64,000 bases of DNA from Flavimaribacter sp039888615 (GCA_039888615.1 JBDQQS010000016.1); one strand, 5' to 3'; shown: positions 43,189 to 52,603, numbered from the stretch's first letter. Notes: generated by a model from the letters alone, not told the origin. A program made the numbers and translations.

Positions 43189-44756
43189 TGGGCAGAGTCG
43201 AACCGGCCGATACGGACGCCGTAGTGGACCGCGAGGCCATAGTCGGGGTCATCGTCGGAATCGATCATCAACTGGCCTGCTTTCGAGAGCAATGCGTGAC
43301 AGTCGCGCGACAGGTGTCGCAATTCCAGACGTATGCCCGCCGCTTCATATTTCGAGGCGAGCGCTTCGATCGCCTGCAGCGCAGACTGGTCTGCGACCCG
43401 CGATGACTTAAAATCGACGATGACGTGATCGGGATCCTCGTCAGGCTTGAAGAGTTCCTGAAAGCCGGCCGCGGAACCGAAGAACAGCGGTCCCTCGATG
43501 CTGTAAATGCGGGCGTCGTCCGTATCCTCGACAGTCGCCCGGATCCGCGTTGCGTTGCTCCAGGCATAGGCAAGCGCCGATATGATGACGCCGGCTACCA
43601 CCGCGATGGCGAGATCCGTCAGGACGGTGATGATCGTAACCAGAATAATGACGGCGGCGTCAATGCGCGGCACGCGCGTGATAATCGTGAAGCTCTTCCA
43701 GGCGAAGGTGCCGATCACCACCATGAACATCACGCCGACGAGTGCGGCGAGCGGGATCTGTTCGATCATGGACGATGCGAACAGGATGAAGCTCAACAGC
43801 AAGACGGCCGCCGTAATGCCGGACAGGCGTGTCCGCGCCCCGGATTCGACGTTGATTATCGACTGTCCGATCATTGCGCAACCGCCCATGCCACCGAAGA
43901 ATCCGGTCACCACATTGGCTGCGCCCTGCGCTACGCATTCCTGCGACGCGCCGCCGCGCGTGCCGGTTTTCTCGCCGACAAGGTTGAAGGTCAGAAGGCT
44001 TTCGATCAGGCCGATCGCGGCCAAAATGATTGAGTAGGGCAGGATGATTTCAAGTGTTTCCAGCGTGAAGGGAACAGATGGGATCGCGAATTCCGGCAGT
44101 CCGCCGGCGATCGACGCCATGTCGCCGACGCGGGGAACCGGAATGTCAAAACCGATCACCATGGCGGCCACGACCAGGATGGCTGCGAGCGGCGCTGGGA
44201 CCAGACGGGTCAGGCGCGGCACAAAATGGATCACGACCATCGTCAAGGCGACGAGGCCCAGCATGTAGACAAGCGGCAATCCGCTGATCCACGACTTGAC
44301 GCCGTCGGGGCCCGTCACCTTGAACTGCGCGAACTGCGCCAGGAAGATCACGATCGCAAGCCCATTGACGAAGCCGAGCATCACCGGATGCGGCACGAGC
44401 CGGATGAACCGGCCGAGCCGGAAAATTCCGGCGACAATCTGCAACATTCCCATCAGCACGACGGCGGCGAAAAGATAGTTGACGCCGTGGCTGGCGACAA
44501 GCGACACCATCACGACGGCCAGGGCTCCGGTCGCGCCCGAGATCATGCCCGGACGGCCGCCGAAAACGGAGGTGATCAGGCAGACGATGAAGGCGGCGTA
44601 GAGGCCGACCAGTGGATTGACGCCTGCGACAAAGGCGAAGGCGACGGCCTCTGGCACGAGGGCGAGAGCGACGGTCAGTCCGGAAAGTATTTCAATGCGA
44701 ATACGGTCCGAATTCAGGGGAAACTGGTCCTGGTTTCGCATCCTGCGTATCGGCAT
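43185..44756 (-). CDS. SulP family anion transporter with STAS domain
   Basis: A 523-residue inner-membrane transporter. The SulP domain starts RIEILSGLTVALALVPEAVAFAFVAG, has FGGRPGMISGATGALAVVM and FFGGMGGCAMIGQSIINV, and about 10-12 membrane segments. A C-terminal STAS domain follows (VIVDFKSSRVADQSALQAIEAL). Bacterial SulP proteins carry sulfate, bicarbonate or dicarboxylates; the substrate is not evident. The start at 44756 keeps the short family N-terminus; an alternative ATG lies at 44741 and neither has a strong ribosome site. Confidence 0.9.
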   Translation of the reverse strand: MPIRRMRNQDQFPLNSDRIRIEILSGLTVALALVPEAVAFAFVAGVNPLVGLYAAFIVCLITSVFGGRPGMISGATGALAVVMVSLVASHGVNYLFAAVVLMGMLQIVAGIFRLGRFIRLVPHPVMLGFVNGLAIVIFLAQFAQFKVTGPDGVKSWISGLPLVYMLGLVALTMVVIHFVPRLTRLVPAPLAAILVVAAMVIGFDIPVPRVGDMASIAGGLPEFAIPSVPFTLETLEIILPYSIILAAIGLIESLLTFNLVGEKTGTRGGASQECVAQGAANVVTGFFGGMGGCAMIGQSIINVESGARTRLSGITAAVLLLSFILFASSMIEQIPLAALVGVMFMVVIGTFAWKSFTIITRVPRIDAAVIILVTIITVLTDLAIAVVAGVIISALAYAWSNATRIRATVEDTDDARIYSIEGPLFFGSAAGFQELFKPDEDPDHVIVDFKSSRVADQSALQAIEALASKYEAAGIRLELRHLSRDCHALLSKAGQLMIDSDDDPDYGLAVHYGVRIGRFDSAH

Positions 44757-44924
44757 GCTGATGGCTGCGTAGGCTGGCTTGAGCAAAGAATCGTCCAAAT
44801 GTGGGTGAGGGAATGCTTGGTTTCGCGCGCACCTTATTGCACCGCACAAAAAAAGGCTACCTTGAAATTTGCCCTGCAAAGCTCCCATGCGCATATGAAT
44901 GATGAAAACGGACGTTGACTCCAA

Positions 44925-44936
44925 GTGTGATCACAC
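44925..44936. promoter_or_regulatory. Palindromic operator candidate upstream of deoC
   Basis: GTGTGATCACAC is a perfect 12-bp palindrome ending 13 bp before the deoC start codon. Its position suits a repressor such as the GntR protein encoded at the end of the same module. Confidence 0.4.
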
Positions 44937-44949
44937 ATATCACCACGGC

Positions 44950-45960
44950 ATGACAGAACATATTCAGGTCGCCGAAACCGGGTCAGCGCCCGCCGGTTTG
45001 CACGGCAACGCCATTCTTCGCAATCCGGGCATGCCGCTGGAACTCGATTGGGTCAACGAGGTCCGCATCAACACGTCCGCCGTGGAACGGCGTTGCGCGA
45101 CGCTGGCCGGACGCCGGTCCGTCAAGAAGGACGCCCAGGCAGGCTGGTTGCTGAAAGCAGTCACCTGTATTGATCTCACGACGCTGAATGGCGATGATAC
45201 AGCCAACCGCGTCAAACGGCTCTGCGCCAAGGCAATGCGCCCGATCCGGCCGGATATTCTGGATGCGCTTGGCGTCGCCGATCGGCGCATTTCAACCGGC
45301 GCCGTTTGCGTTTATCACCGGTTCGTCGCGACCGCCGTCGAGGCTCTCGTAGGCAGCATGATCCCTGTCGCAGCTGTTTCCACCGGATTTCCGGCTGGTC
45401 TTGCCCCGCATGACACAAAGGTCCGGGAGATCGAGGCGTCGGTCGCGGACGGCGCGGGGGAGATCGACATCGTGATCACCCGCGAACATGTGCTGACCGG
45501 CGACTGGAAAGCGCTCTACAATGAGATGCGGGATTATCGCGCGGCCTGCGGCGACGCGCACGTCAAGGCGATATTGGCGACCGGCGACCTCAGGACGCTG
45601 CGCAATGTCGCCAAGGCGTCTCTGGTTTGCATGATGGCGGGCGCTGATTTCATCAAGACGTCCACCGGCAAGGAGAGCGCCAACGCGACTCTGCCTGTCA
45701 GCCTCGTCATGCTGAGAATGATCCGCGAGTACCATGCGCGCACCGGCCAACTGATCGGGTTCAAACCGGCCGGAGGGATTTCGACAGCCAAGGATGTACT
45801 GGCCTACCTGATTCTGATGAAGGAGGAACTGGGCCGGCGCTGGCTGGAGCCGGATCTCTTGCGCTTCGGAGCCTCATCGCTGCTGGCCGACATAGAACGT
45901 CAGCTTGAGCATCACGTCACTGGCCGTTACTCGGCCTTCAACCGCCATCCGATGGGCTGA
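44950..45960 (+). CDS. deoC: Deoxyribose-phosphate aldolase
   Basis: DeoC splits 2-deoxyribose 5-phosphate into glyceraldehyde 3-phosphate and acetaldehyde in deoxynucleoside breakdown. The 336-residue protein is of the long type (VTCIDLTTLNGDDT; VAAVSTGFPAGLAPHDTKVREIE). The Schiff-base Lys is in DFIKTSTGK and the second Lys in IGFKPAGGI. The ATG at 44950 has no clear ribosome site; an upstream ATG at 44899 is possible but would place the palindrome inside the gene. The downstream aldehyde dehydrogenase starts 11 bp later and could remove the acetaldehyde. Confidence 0.92.
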   Translation: MTEHIQVAETGSAPAGLHGNAILRNPGMPLELDWVNEVRINTSAVERRCATLAGRRSVKKDAQAGWLLKAVTCIDLTTLNGDDTANRVKRLCAKAMRPIRPDILDALGVADRRISTGAVCVYHRFVATAVEALVGSMIPVAAVSTGFPAGLAPHDTKVREIEASVADGAGEIDIVITREHVLTGDWKALYNEMRDYRAACGDAHVKAILATGDLRTLRNVAKASLVCMMAGADFIKTSTGKESANATLPVSLVMLRMIREYHARTGQLIGFKPAGGISTAKDVLAYLILMKEELGRRWLEPDLLRFGASSLLADIERQLEHHVTGRYSAFNRHPMG

Positions 45961-45971
45961 GGACAAGTATC

Positions 45972-48353
45972 ATGTCAGTAGCAGACTATCTCGACAGCAT
46001 GGATTACGGACCCGCCCCGGAAGACGACGGCAATGCGCGCAGCTGGCTGGCTGCGCACAACGGGCGATTCGGCCATTTCATCAATGGGCGCTTCACCGAG
46101 CCGAAAGGAAAGAGCTTCGAAACGATCGAGCCGGCGACCGGAAATATCCTGGCCACCGTCGCGCTCGGCGCCGAGGCTGACATTGACGCAGCGGTTGCGG
46201 CGGCGGCGAAAGCCCAGTCGTCCTGGCAGGCGATCGGCGGAAAGAAGCGCGCTCGGCACATCTACGCGCTCGCCCGCATGGTGCAGCGTCATGCGCGACT
46301 GTTCGCCGTGCTTGAAGCGCTCGACAACGGCAAGCCGATCCGCGAAACACGCGATCTCGATGTTCCGCTGGTCGCGAGACATTTCTATCACCACGCCGGC
46401 TGGGCGGAACTGCAGGATACGGAGTTCTCCGATTACCAGCCGATTGGCGTTATCGGCCAGATCATTCCGTGGAATTTCCCGCTCCTGATGCTTGCCTGGA
46501 AGGTTGCGCCGGCGCTGGCGCTCGGCAACACGGTTGTGCTGAAGCCGGCTGAATCGACGCCGCTCACCGCACTGCTCTTCGCAGAGCTTGCCTCGAAAGC
46601 GGACCTGCCTGCCGGAGTGCTCAACGTCGTGACCGGCGACGGATCCACCGGCTCCCTTCTTGTCGGACACGATAAGGTCGGCAAGATCGCCTTCACCGGT
46701 TCTACGGATGTTGGCCGCAGGATTCGCGCTGAAACCGCCGGCAGTGGTAAATCGTTGACGCTCGAGCTCGGGGGCAAATCGCCCTTCATCGTCTTCGACG
46801 ACGCTGATCTCGAAAGCGCCATCGAGGGCGTCGTGGACGCGATCTGGTTCAATCAGGGTCAGGTATGCTGCGCAGGCTCGCGACTTCTGGTGCAGGAAAG
46901 CATCCATGACCGCTTCATCGAGCGGCTGAAGCAGCGCATGACGACGCTGCGCGTCGGCCATCCGCTTGACAAGGCGATCGACATGGGCGCCGTCATCGAG
47001 GAGCGCCAACTCGAACGCATCCGCGCGCTGGTCGCAAAGGGCGTCGAGGAGGGCGCGACTGCGTTTTCGCCGCCAATCGAGATGCCCGAAGATGGGTGTT
47101 TTCATCCGCCGACACTGCTGACAGGCGTCGAGCCGGCCTCGACGGTCGCGACCGAAGAGATCTTCGGGCCAGTCATGGTCGCAATGTCATTCCGTACTCC
47201 GGACGAGGCGGTCGCGCTCGCCAACAACACCCGCTACGGGCTCGCGGCCAGCATCTGGAGCGAGCAGATCAGTCTCGCGCTCGACATAGCTCCAAAGCTG
47301 AAGGCCGGTGTGGTTTGGGTCAACGCCACGAACCTGTTTGACGCCGGCGTGGGTTTCGGCGGCTACCGCGAATCGGGCTACGGACGCGAGGGCGGTCGCG
47401 AGGGCGTGTTCGAATATCTGAAGCCGAAAGCCTTTGCGGCGCGCAAACCGCGCAAGCCTCTGCCGCCCGTTCCTGAAGCAGACGCCGACGCGAGCTTCGA
47501 GCCGATGGCGATCGACCGCACAGCCAAGCTTTTCATAGGCGGCAAGCAGGTCCGTCCGGATGGCAATTATTCGCTGCCCGTGATTTCGCCGAAGGGCAAG
47601 ATCATCGGAGAGGTCGGCGAAGGAAACCGCAAGGACATTCGCAATGCGGTGGAAGCCGCCCGCAAGGCCGAAGGCTGGGGCAAGGCGGCCACGCATCTCA
47701 GAGCCCAGATCCTCTATTATCTGGCCGAGAATCTCGCCGTTCGCGAAAAGGAATTCGCAAGCCGGCTTGTTGATATGACCGGAGCGCGCAAGAGCGAGGC
47801 GGAGAAGGAAGTGGCCGCCGCAATCGAGCGTCTTTTCACCTACGCCGCGTGGGCCGACAAATATGACGGTGCGGTGCATTCGCCGCCGCTTCGCGGCGTC
47901 GCTCTCGCCATGAACGAACCGGTCGGCGTAGCCGGCGTCGTCTGTCCGCCGGAGGCGCCGCTGCTGGGTTTCGTCAGCCTTGTCGCGCCGCTGGTCGCAA
48001 TGGGAAATCCTGTCGTCGCCGTTCCCAGCGAACGATACGGATTGATGGCGGCCGATCTCTACCAGGTGCTGGAGACGTCCGACGTGCCCGCCGGGGTCAT
48101 CAATGTCGTGACAGGCGCTTCGAAAGCGCTGGCGAAAACGCTCATCGAACACGCCGACGTCGACGTGGTTTGGGCATTCGGATCGATGGAGTTGTCCGAG
48201 ATGGCGGAAGCCCTGTCCGTCAGCAACATGAAGCGGACCTTCGTCGACAATGGCCTCGCCACCGACTGGTACGACGCCGCCCAGGCCGAAGGGCGTGAAT
48301 TTCTGCGCCAGGCTGTCCAGGTCAAGAACATCTGGATTCCCTATGGGGAGTAG
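45972..48353 (+). CDS. Double-domain aldehyde dehydrogenase (ALDH16-like)
   Basis: A 793-residue protein with two aldehyde dehydrogenase-like halves. The N-terminal half is complete: IIPWNFPLLMLAW, FTGSTDVGRRI, ELGGKSPFIVF (general-base Glu) and FNQGQVCCAGSRL with the catalytic Cys near residue 299. The second half, from about residue 515 (KLFIGGKQV), keeps a Rossmann-like region (GVAGVVCPPEAPLL) but lacks the catalytic Cys segment and ends early. This matches the ALDH16 group, whose second domain is non-catalytic and helps dimerise. Placed after deoC, it probably oxidises acetaldehyde to acetate; that role is inference. Confidence 0.88.
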   Translation: MSVADYLDSMDYGPAPEDDGNARSWLAAHNGRFGHFINGRFTEPKGKSFETIEPATGNILATVALGAEADIDAAVAAAAKAQSSWQAIGGKKRARHIYALARMVQRHARLFAVLEALDNGKPIRETRDLDVPLVARHFYHHAGWAELQDTEFSDYQPIGVIGQIIPWNFPLLMLAWKVAPALALGNTVVLKPAESTPLTALLFAELASKADLPAGVLNVVTGDGSTGSLLVGHDKVGKIAFTGSTDVGRRIRAETAGSGKSLTLELGGKSPFIVFDDADLESAIEGVVDAIWFNQGQVCCAGSRLLVQESIHDRFIERLKQRMTTLRVGHPLDKAIDMGAVIEERQLERIRALVAKGVEEGATAFSPPIEMPEDGCFHPPTLLTGVEPASTVATEEIFGPVMVAMSFRTPDEAVALANNTRYGLAASIWSEQISLALDIAPKLKAGVVWVNATNLFDAGVGFGGYRESGYGREGGREGVFEYLKPKAFAARKPRKPLPPVPEADADASFEPMAIDRTAKLFIGGKQVRPDGNYSLPVISPKGKIIGEVGEGNRKDIRNAVEAARKAEGWGKAATHLRAQILYYLAENLAVREKEFASRLVDMTGARKSEAEKEVAAAIERLFTYAAWADKYDGAVHSPPLRGVALAMNEPVGVAGVVCPPEAPLLGFVSLVAPLVAMGNPVVAVPSERYGLMAADLYQVLETSDVPAGVINVVTGASKALAKTLIEHADVDVVWAFGSMELSEMAEALSVSNMKRTFVDNGLATDWYDAAQAEGREFLRQAVQVKNIWIPYGE

Positions 48354-49035
48354 GTCCGAACTGATCTCGACCGGGCTCGAGACAGTTGAACGGACCACGC
48401 TGCAGGACCAGATCTACCGGCAACTGCGCCAGCGCATCATGTCGGGCTTCTTTCTTCCGGGCCAGTCGCTGAGCCTGCGCTCGGTCGCCGAAGCCGTCGG
48501 CGCCTCGGTCATGCCGGTGCGCGATGCACTGAGACGGCTTGAGACGGAAAACGCGCTCGTCGCGGGTCACAACAGGGCGCTGGAAATCCCGCGGCTGGAC
48601 AGGGCTTCCTTGCGTGAAATCGGGCAAATGCGGATCGCGCTCGAGGGGCTTGCCGTCGAGCGGGCCGCCGCCTCGATCGGGAGCGACAAAATAGAAGCGC
48701 TTCATCGTTTGTGCAATGAAATGGACGTCGGTATCGCGGACGGGGACACCGAAGCCTATCTCACCGCAAACTGGGCGTTTCACAGCCACATCTATCGCGC
48801 GGCGCCGGCCGAGATGTTGCTTGCCTTCATCGAAAGCCTCTGGCTTCGCATGGGCCCCTGGTTTCGCGTCGTCGCGCTCGACGGCGCCCATCTCGACCGG
48901 GCCATGATTTTCCACGGGGCAATCGTCGATGCGTTTGCGCGAGGCGATGTCGCTGCAGCGCGGGAAGGCGTCGTCGGCGATATCGAGGCAGCGGTTTGCG
49001 ATCTCGAAAAGTGGCTCGGCGAAAACGGCCACTGA
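48343..49035 (+). CDS. GntR family regulator (FCD domain)
   Basis: A 230-residue FadR-type regulator. The winged helix (LQDQIYRQLRQRIMSGFFLPGQSLSLRSVAEAVGASVMPVRDALRRLETENAL) precedes an all-helical FCD effector domain with the metal-binding-type residues in AFHSHIYRA and HGAIVDA. It overlaps the 3' end of the aldehyde dehydrogenase gene by 11 bp, so it belongs to the deoC module and is its likely local repressor. The effector might be a deoxyribose derivative; nothing in the sequence proves this. Confidence 0.87.
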   Translation: MGSRSELISTGLETVERTTLQDQIYRQLRQRIMSGFFLPGQSLSLRSVAEAVGASVMPVRDALRRLETENALVAGHNRALEIPRLDRASLREIGQMRIALEGLAVERAAASIGSDKIEALHRLCNEMDVGIADGDTEAYLTANWAFHSHIYRAAPAEMLLAFIESLWLRMGPWFRVVALDGAHLDRAMIFHGAIVDAFARGDVAAAREGVVGDIEAAVCDLEKWLGENGH

Positions 49036-49110
49036 TCGCTCGATCTCCACCTTGTTATGCGGGAACCATTTTGGCGAGAAAGGTGTTTTTCTCCTGAAGG
49101 AGTTTAAACG

Positions 49111-49347
49111 ATGCGCACACGTACATTGATCGCCGCAGTCATCGCACTGCCATTGAACGCTGTTCTTTTCGGAACAGGCGCTGTAATCGCCCTTTCCCTG
49201 CCGTATCCGGATGAATACCTGAAATACGTGCTACCCGCCGTGATTCTTTTGAGTCTGATCGTGACAGTTCCGGTCGCACGGAAGCTGGCGCCGCGTTTGA
49301 GTGTACGGAACGACTACTATCCTGCACTGTTCAAGAAGCCGTCGTGA
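49111..49347 (+). CDS. Small membrane protein (78 aa)
   Basis: A short protein with two hydrophobic segments (about residues 7-30 and 38-58) joined by YPDEYLKYV, and a basic C-terminus with PALFKKPS. A strong GAAGGAG ribosome site lies 8 bp before the ATG, so expression is likely. No family is recognised. It ends one base before the convergent MORN-repeat gene. Confidence 0.65.
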   Translation: MRTRTLIAAVIALPLNAVLFGTGAVIALSLPYPDEYLKYVLPAVILLSLIVTVPVARKLAPRLSVRNDYYPALFKKPS

Positions 49348-50694
49348 CTATTGAGGAGCACTCTGATCGAAATTCCGGGTGTCTCTCAATCCGCCGCTAT
49401 AGTCGATTTTCATGGATGGTTTCCCGGGCGTAATCAGGGTCGCCTCGCCTTCTTTCAACCCACTCTTCCAGGTCGCCTTGAGGATTCGTCGGTCCGGGTA
49501 GGCAAGAACGCCCGGACCATGTCTTTCGCCCTTGTTCCAGGAGCCGGAATAGCTGAAGCCGTCCGGATAGGTCTCGAATCCGTTTCCGTCGCGCAATCCC
49601 GCTTTCCAGCCTCCGGAATAGTAGGGTTTTCCGGAACCGATCAAACGCCCATCTCCGTGAAATAGCCCGCGCTTGAAACTTCCGAAATATTTGCTGCCGT
49701 CGGCAAGTTCCAACTCGCCGTCCCCATCGGCGCGATCGTGACGGAATTCGCCACGGTATCGATACGCGCCGTCAACCTCGAGAACGCCGGATCCCCTCCA
49801 TTTGCCAAATCGGTATTCGCCGGAATAGCTGCCCCAGTTCGCGCGCTCTACTCCGCGACCATGCTTTCTGTCGCCTTTCCACGTTCCCTCATAGACCCCG
49901 TCATTGACGGTTATCATCATCCCGGAGCCGTCGCGGCGTCCTTTCTTCCAGTAACCGTGATAGGTGTCGCCGTTTGGCCAGATCATTGTTCCAAGGCCGT
50001 ATGGGACGCCGTCACTAAGGTCGCCCGAATATTGGCGCCCATCCTCGAACGTCACTGTTCCAGGCGTCGGCCTCGCAACGGGAACGGGCACGATGCCTGG
50101 GGTCGCAAATGTGGCCGGGATTGATTTCTGCTCGAAATCAATTCCCGTTCCCTTTACGTATTTCTTGTCCAGCCATTTCAGATCGTCCGCGTCGGCTTCT
50201 GTGACGAACAGCGTCGCCTCATGCCCGAAGCCAAGTCCTGCCATATAAAAACCGACGAGGGCGTTGCCCTGCGCTTTTCGCGTATTTTCGTCGTAGGAAT
50301 TGTGGAAACCGACCCTCGCTCCATCCTGAATGTAGCGCTTGACGCCGCCGAGCCAGATCAGACCGCATGAGGAGGCGCATCTCCCCTCGGCATAGGTGTC
50401 GAGCTCCCTCTCGCGAATTGTATTTCCAATGCGCAGCGCGACGTAGGTTCTGCCGCCGTCGGACGCCAGCCTGACAAGTTTCGGGGGATCGCTTTTCGCG
50501 CTATCGAGAATTTCTATGAAGGTTTCAGCGTCGCCAACCTCGATATCGCCGGTGATGCGTATCTGATCGCCGGCGAGCGTGATATCCGCAGCGTACACCG
50601 TTCCGGAAGCACATGCCGTCATGATCAGCGCCAGCAACACGCCAATGATCCGGATCGGCGAAATTCCGGGACGGATTTCAAAGTTCGCAGACAT
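49348..50694 (-). CDS. Exported ClpP/crotonase-like protein with MORN repeats
   Basis: A 448-residue protein. After an N-terminal hydrophobic export signal (ending at TACASG or VYAAD), residues about 40-180 form a ClpP/crotonase-like periplasmic domain (COG3904 style): a Gly-Gly segment SDGGRTYVALRIGNTIRE, then RCASSCGLIWLGG with a candidate nucleophile Ser, and VGFHNSY with a candidate His. The rest (about 215-430) is roughly eight MORN repeats (for example GDTYHGYWKKGRRDGSG). The ATG at 50694 lies inside the end of the preceding homologous gene (17-bp overlap), indicating coupled translation. The function is unknown; a secreted protease-like role with a repeat scaffold is inference. Confidence 0.75.
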   Translation of the reverse strand: MSANFEIRPGISPIRIIGVLLALIMTACASGTVYAADITLAGDQIRITGDIEVGDAETFIEILDSAKSDPPKLVRLASDGGRTYVALRIGNTIRERELDTYAEGRCASSCGLIWLGGVKRYIQDGARVGFHNSYDENTRKAQGNALVGFYMAGLGFGHEATLFVTEADADDLKWLDKKYVKGTGIDFEQKSIPATFATPGIVPVPVARPTPGTVTFEDGRQYSGDLSDGVPYGLGTMIWPNGDTYHGYWKKGRRDGSGMMITVNDGVYEGTWKGDRKHGRGVERANWGSYSGEYRFGKWRGSGVLEVDGAYRYRGEFRHDRADGDGELELADGSKYFGSFKRGLFHGDGRLIGSGKPYYSGGWKAGLRDGNGFETYPDGFSYSGSWNKGERHGPGVLAYPDRRILKATWKSGLKEGEATLITPGKPSMKIDYSGGLRDTRNFDQSAPQ

Positions 50695-52603
50695 ACTCAG
50701 CCGTGAACACATTAATCTTTCTCTTGTTCGACACGATGCAACCGTCGGTGAAAACGCCGGACCCGCGCAGTTTGCCGGCGGCGTCGAAATATTCCGCGTC
50801 ACCGTTCGGCAAGTCATTGGCGAATTCTCCAACGACGCGCCCGAGCCTTGGTGATTCGAATTCGCCTTTGCCGCTCCGCATGCCGTTAACCCAGCCGCCC
50901 TTGTAAACGCTGCCGTCGGCGTAGAAGTAGGAGCCCTGACCCTGTCTGTAGCCAAAGACGAACTCTCCGGAATAGCGGTCGCCGTTTGCCGGGTGCGCGC
51001 CTTCCCAGCGTTCGCCGCCGCGACCGCTGATCTGCCCTTCGCTGGTCTGTCCATAGTAGATGTAAGCGGCGGGTTTTCCATCGAGGGTGAACGACACTTT
51101 CAGTGTCCCGATCCCATCAACATAGCCGCCTATGCATGAGCCGCTCCATTCGAGCGACGCTTGTGATCGGACGACTGGCGTCCAGACTCTGCAGTCTTCG
51201 GCGTCCGTGGTTTGCCAGCCGGCTTTGCTGGCGCCGCTCCGGCCATGGATTTGGCTGATCAGGTCTGACGGAACCTTGCCTTTCTCGATCAACCCGTAGT
51301 CCCGCGCAAAAGCGGTGACTGCTCTGTGCGTTCGCCCCCCAAAGCGCCCGTCAACAATGCCCGCTTTGTAGTGAAGCGCGTTGAGGCGCTTCTGCAAGGC
51401 GGCGATTTCAGATTTGTCCAGCCCGGCCGTGACCGATCCGATTGCGACGAATTCGATTTCCTCACGTCCGTCGCCCTCCCTCGGTTCCCCGTCGCCGGTT
51501 AGCTTGTCATTCTCCCAGACGCCGGCGATGACAGTCCCGTCCTTGCGCTTCAGGACGCCCGGCCCATTCTTGCGGCCATTTACGAACCATCCGGAAAAGC
51601 GAACGCCGTCGGACTGGAGGAGGACGCCGCTTCCTTCCGGTTTGCCGTCCTTCAGCGTCCCCCGATACTCCGTTCCATCCGCGAGTGTTTTCCGGGACGC
51701 GGTTTGCGTGCTTTTCGCCAAACTGCGACGGTCGATTTCGGGAGGCGCGCTGCTTTCGTCCTTGACGCGGTTCAGCGTAACCTGTGTTCCCTCGTCCCAA
51801 ATTCCCTTGAAGATATCGCCGTCCGCCGTTTCCAACGTTCCACGGCCATGCATCTTCCCGGCCTTGAATCGGCCGGTGAACTGGTCTCCTTCTACGGTTT
51901 CCACAGTCATCGGTCCTTGCGGCCGACCATTGGAGAATTTGCCGGAATAGACATCGCCGCTCCTGGTGACGAGCACGCCAGTTCCATGCGGCGCGCCGTC
52001 CCGTTCCTGGCCCTCGTAGTTTTGATAATCCGGTCGAAACAGCGGAACGGAGGCAGGCGTGGGCGTCTCAGCGGGTTGCGAGACGGCGTCGGTTGGTGGG
52101 GGCGGGACAACAAACCTTTCCGGATCGCCAGTGCTCTTTCCGCGCCGTGCCTCAAGGACGACGGCGATATCGGAAACGTCGAGCGCCAGTCCTGTCAGAT
52201 ACTGGATCAGAACGATCGACCGCCTGGAAACCGTCTCGTTGTCCGCATGGTCGGAAGAGAAGTCCAGGCCGCCGTCTTCCGGCAGTGTGCGATGCCGCCC
52301 GGCAAGCCAGATCAGGCTACACAGATTAGAGCAGTCATCAAGGCCGGTGGTTGTGGTCAGTTCCGCCTCGCGAATCATCGTTCCAATCGCTATTGCGGCG
52401 TCGAAATCTCCCGATGTTACGTTGACGACAATCGGCGCGGCCCCATTAGCGGAAGCTGTGATGGCGCGGAACCGCGCCAGGTCGCCTTTGAAGACAGATC
52501 CCGAGTAGACGATGTTTCCGTTTGTTACGTCGAAATTGCCTGCCAGTGCGTAGGCGGACGCCGAAGACAGCCAGAAAAGGATACAGAATAAGCGGAGGAG
52601 CAT
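50678..52603 (-). CDS. Exported MORN-repeat protein with degenerate ClpP-like and peptidoglycan-binding domains
   Basis: A 641-residue protein with a signal peptide (AYALAG). Its N-terminal domain resembles that of the downstream gene but the nucleophile region reads DDCSNLCSLIWLAG, with no Ser at the expected place, so it is probably inactive. MORN repeats follow (about residues 200-290 and 315-390), then a peptidoglycan-binding type 1 domain near residues 400-445 (EIAALQKRLNALHYKAGIVDGRFG), and further MORN repeats (about 535-610). It overlaps the next gene by 17 bp. The peptidoglycan-binding segment implies a periplasmic or cell-surface location. Confidence 0.75.
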   Translation of the reverse strand: MLLRLFCILFWLSSASAYALAGNFDVTNGNIVYSGSVFKGDLARFRAITASANGAAPIVVNVTSGDFDAAIAIGTMIREAELTTTTGLDDCSNLCSLIWLAGRHRTLPEDGGLDFSSDHADNETVSRRSIVLIQYLTGLALDVSDIAVVLEARRGKSTGDPERFVVPPPPTDAVSQPAETPTPASVPLFRPDYQNYEGQERDGAPHGTGVLVTRSGDVYSGKFSNGRPQGPMTVETVEGDQFTGRFKAGKMHGRGTLETADGDIFKGIWDEGTQVTLNRVKDESSAPPEIDRRSLAKSTQTASRKTLADGTEYRGTLKDGKPEGSGVLLQSDGVRFSGWFVNGRKNGPGVLKRKDGTVIAGVWENDKLTGDGEPREGDGREEIEFVAIGSVTAGLDKSEIAALQKRLNALHYKAGIVDGRFGGRTHRAVTAFARDYGLIEKGKVPSDLISQIHGRSGASKAGWQTTDAEDCRVWTPVVRSQASLEWSGSCIGGYVDGIGTLKVSFTLDGKPAAYIYYGQTSEGQISGRGGERWEGAHPANGDRYSGEFVFGYRQGQGSYFYADGSVYKGGWVNGMRSGKGEFESPRLGRVVGEFANDLPNGDAEYFDAAGKLRGSGVFTDGCIVSNKRKINVFTAEYVCEL

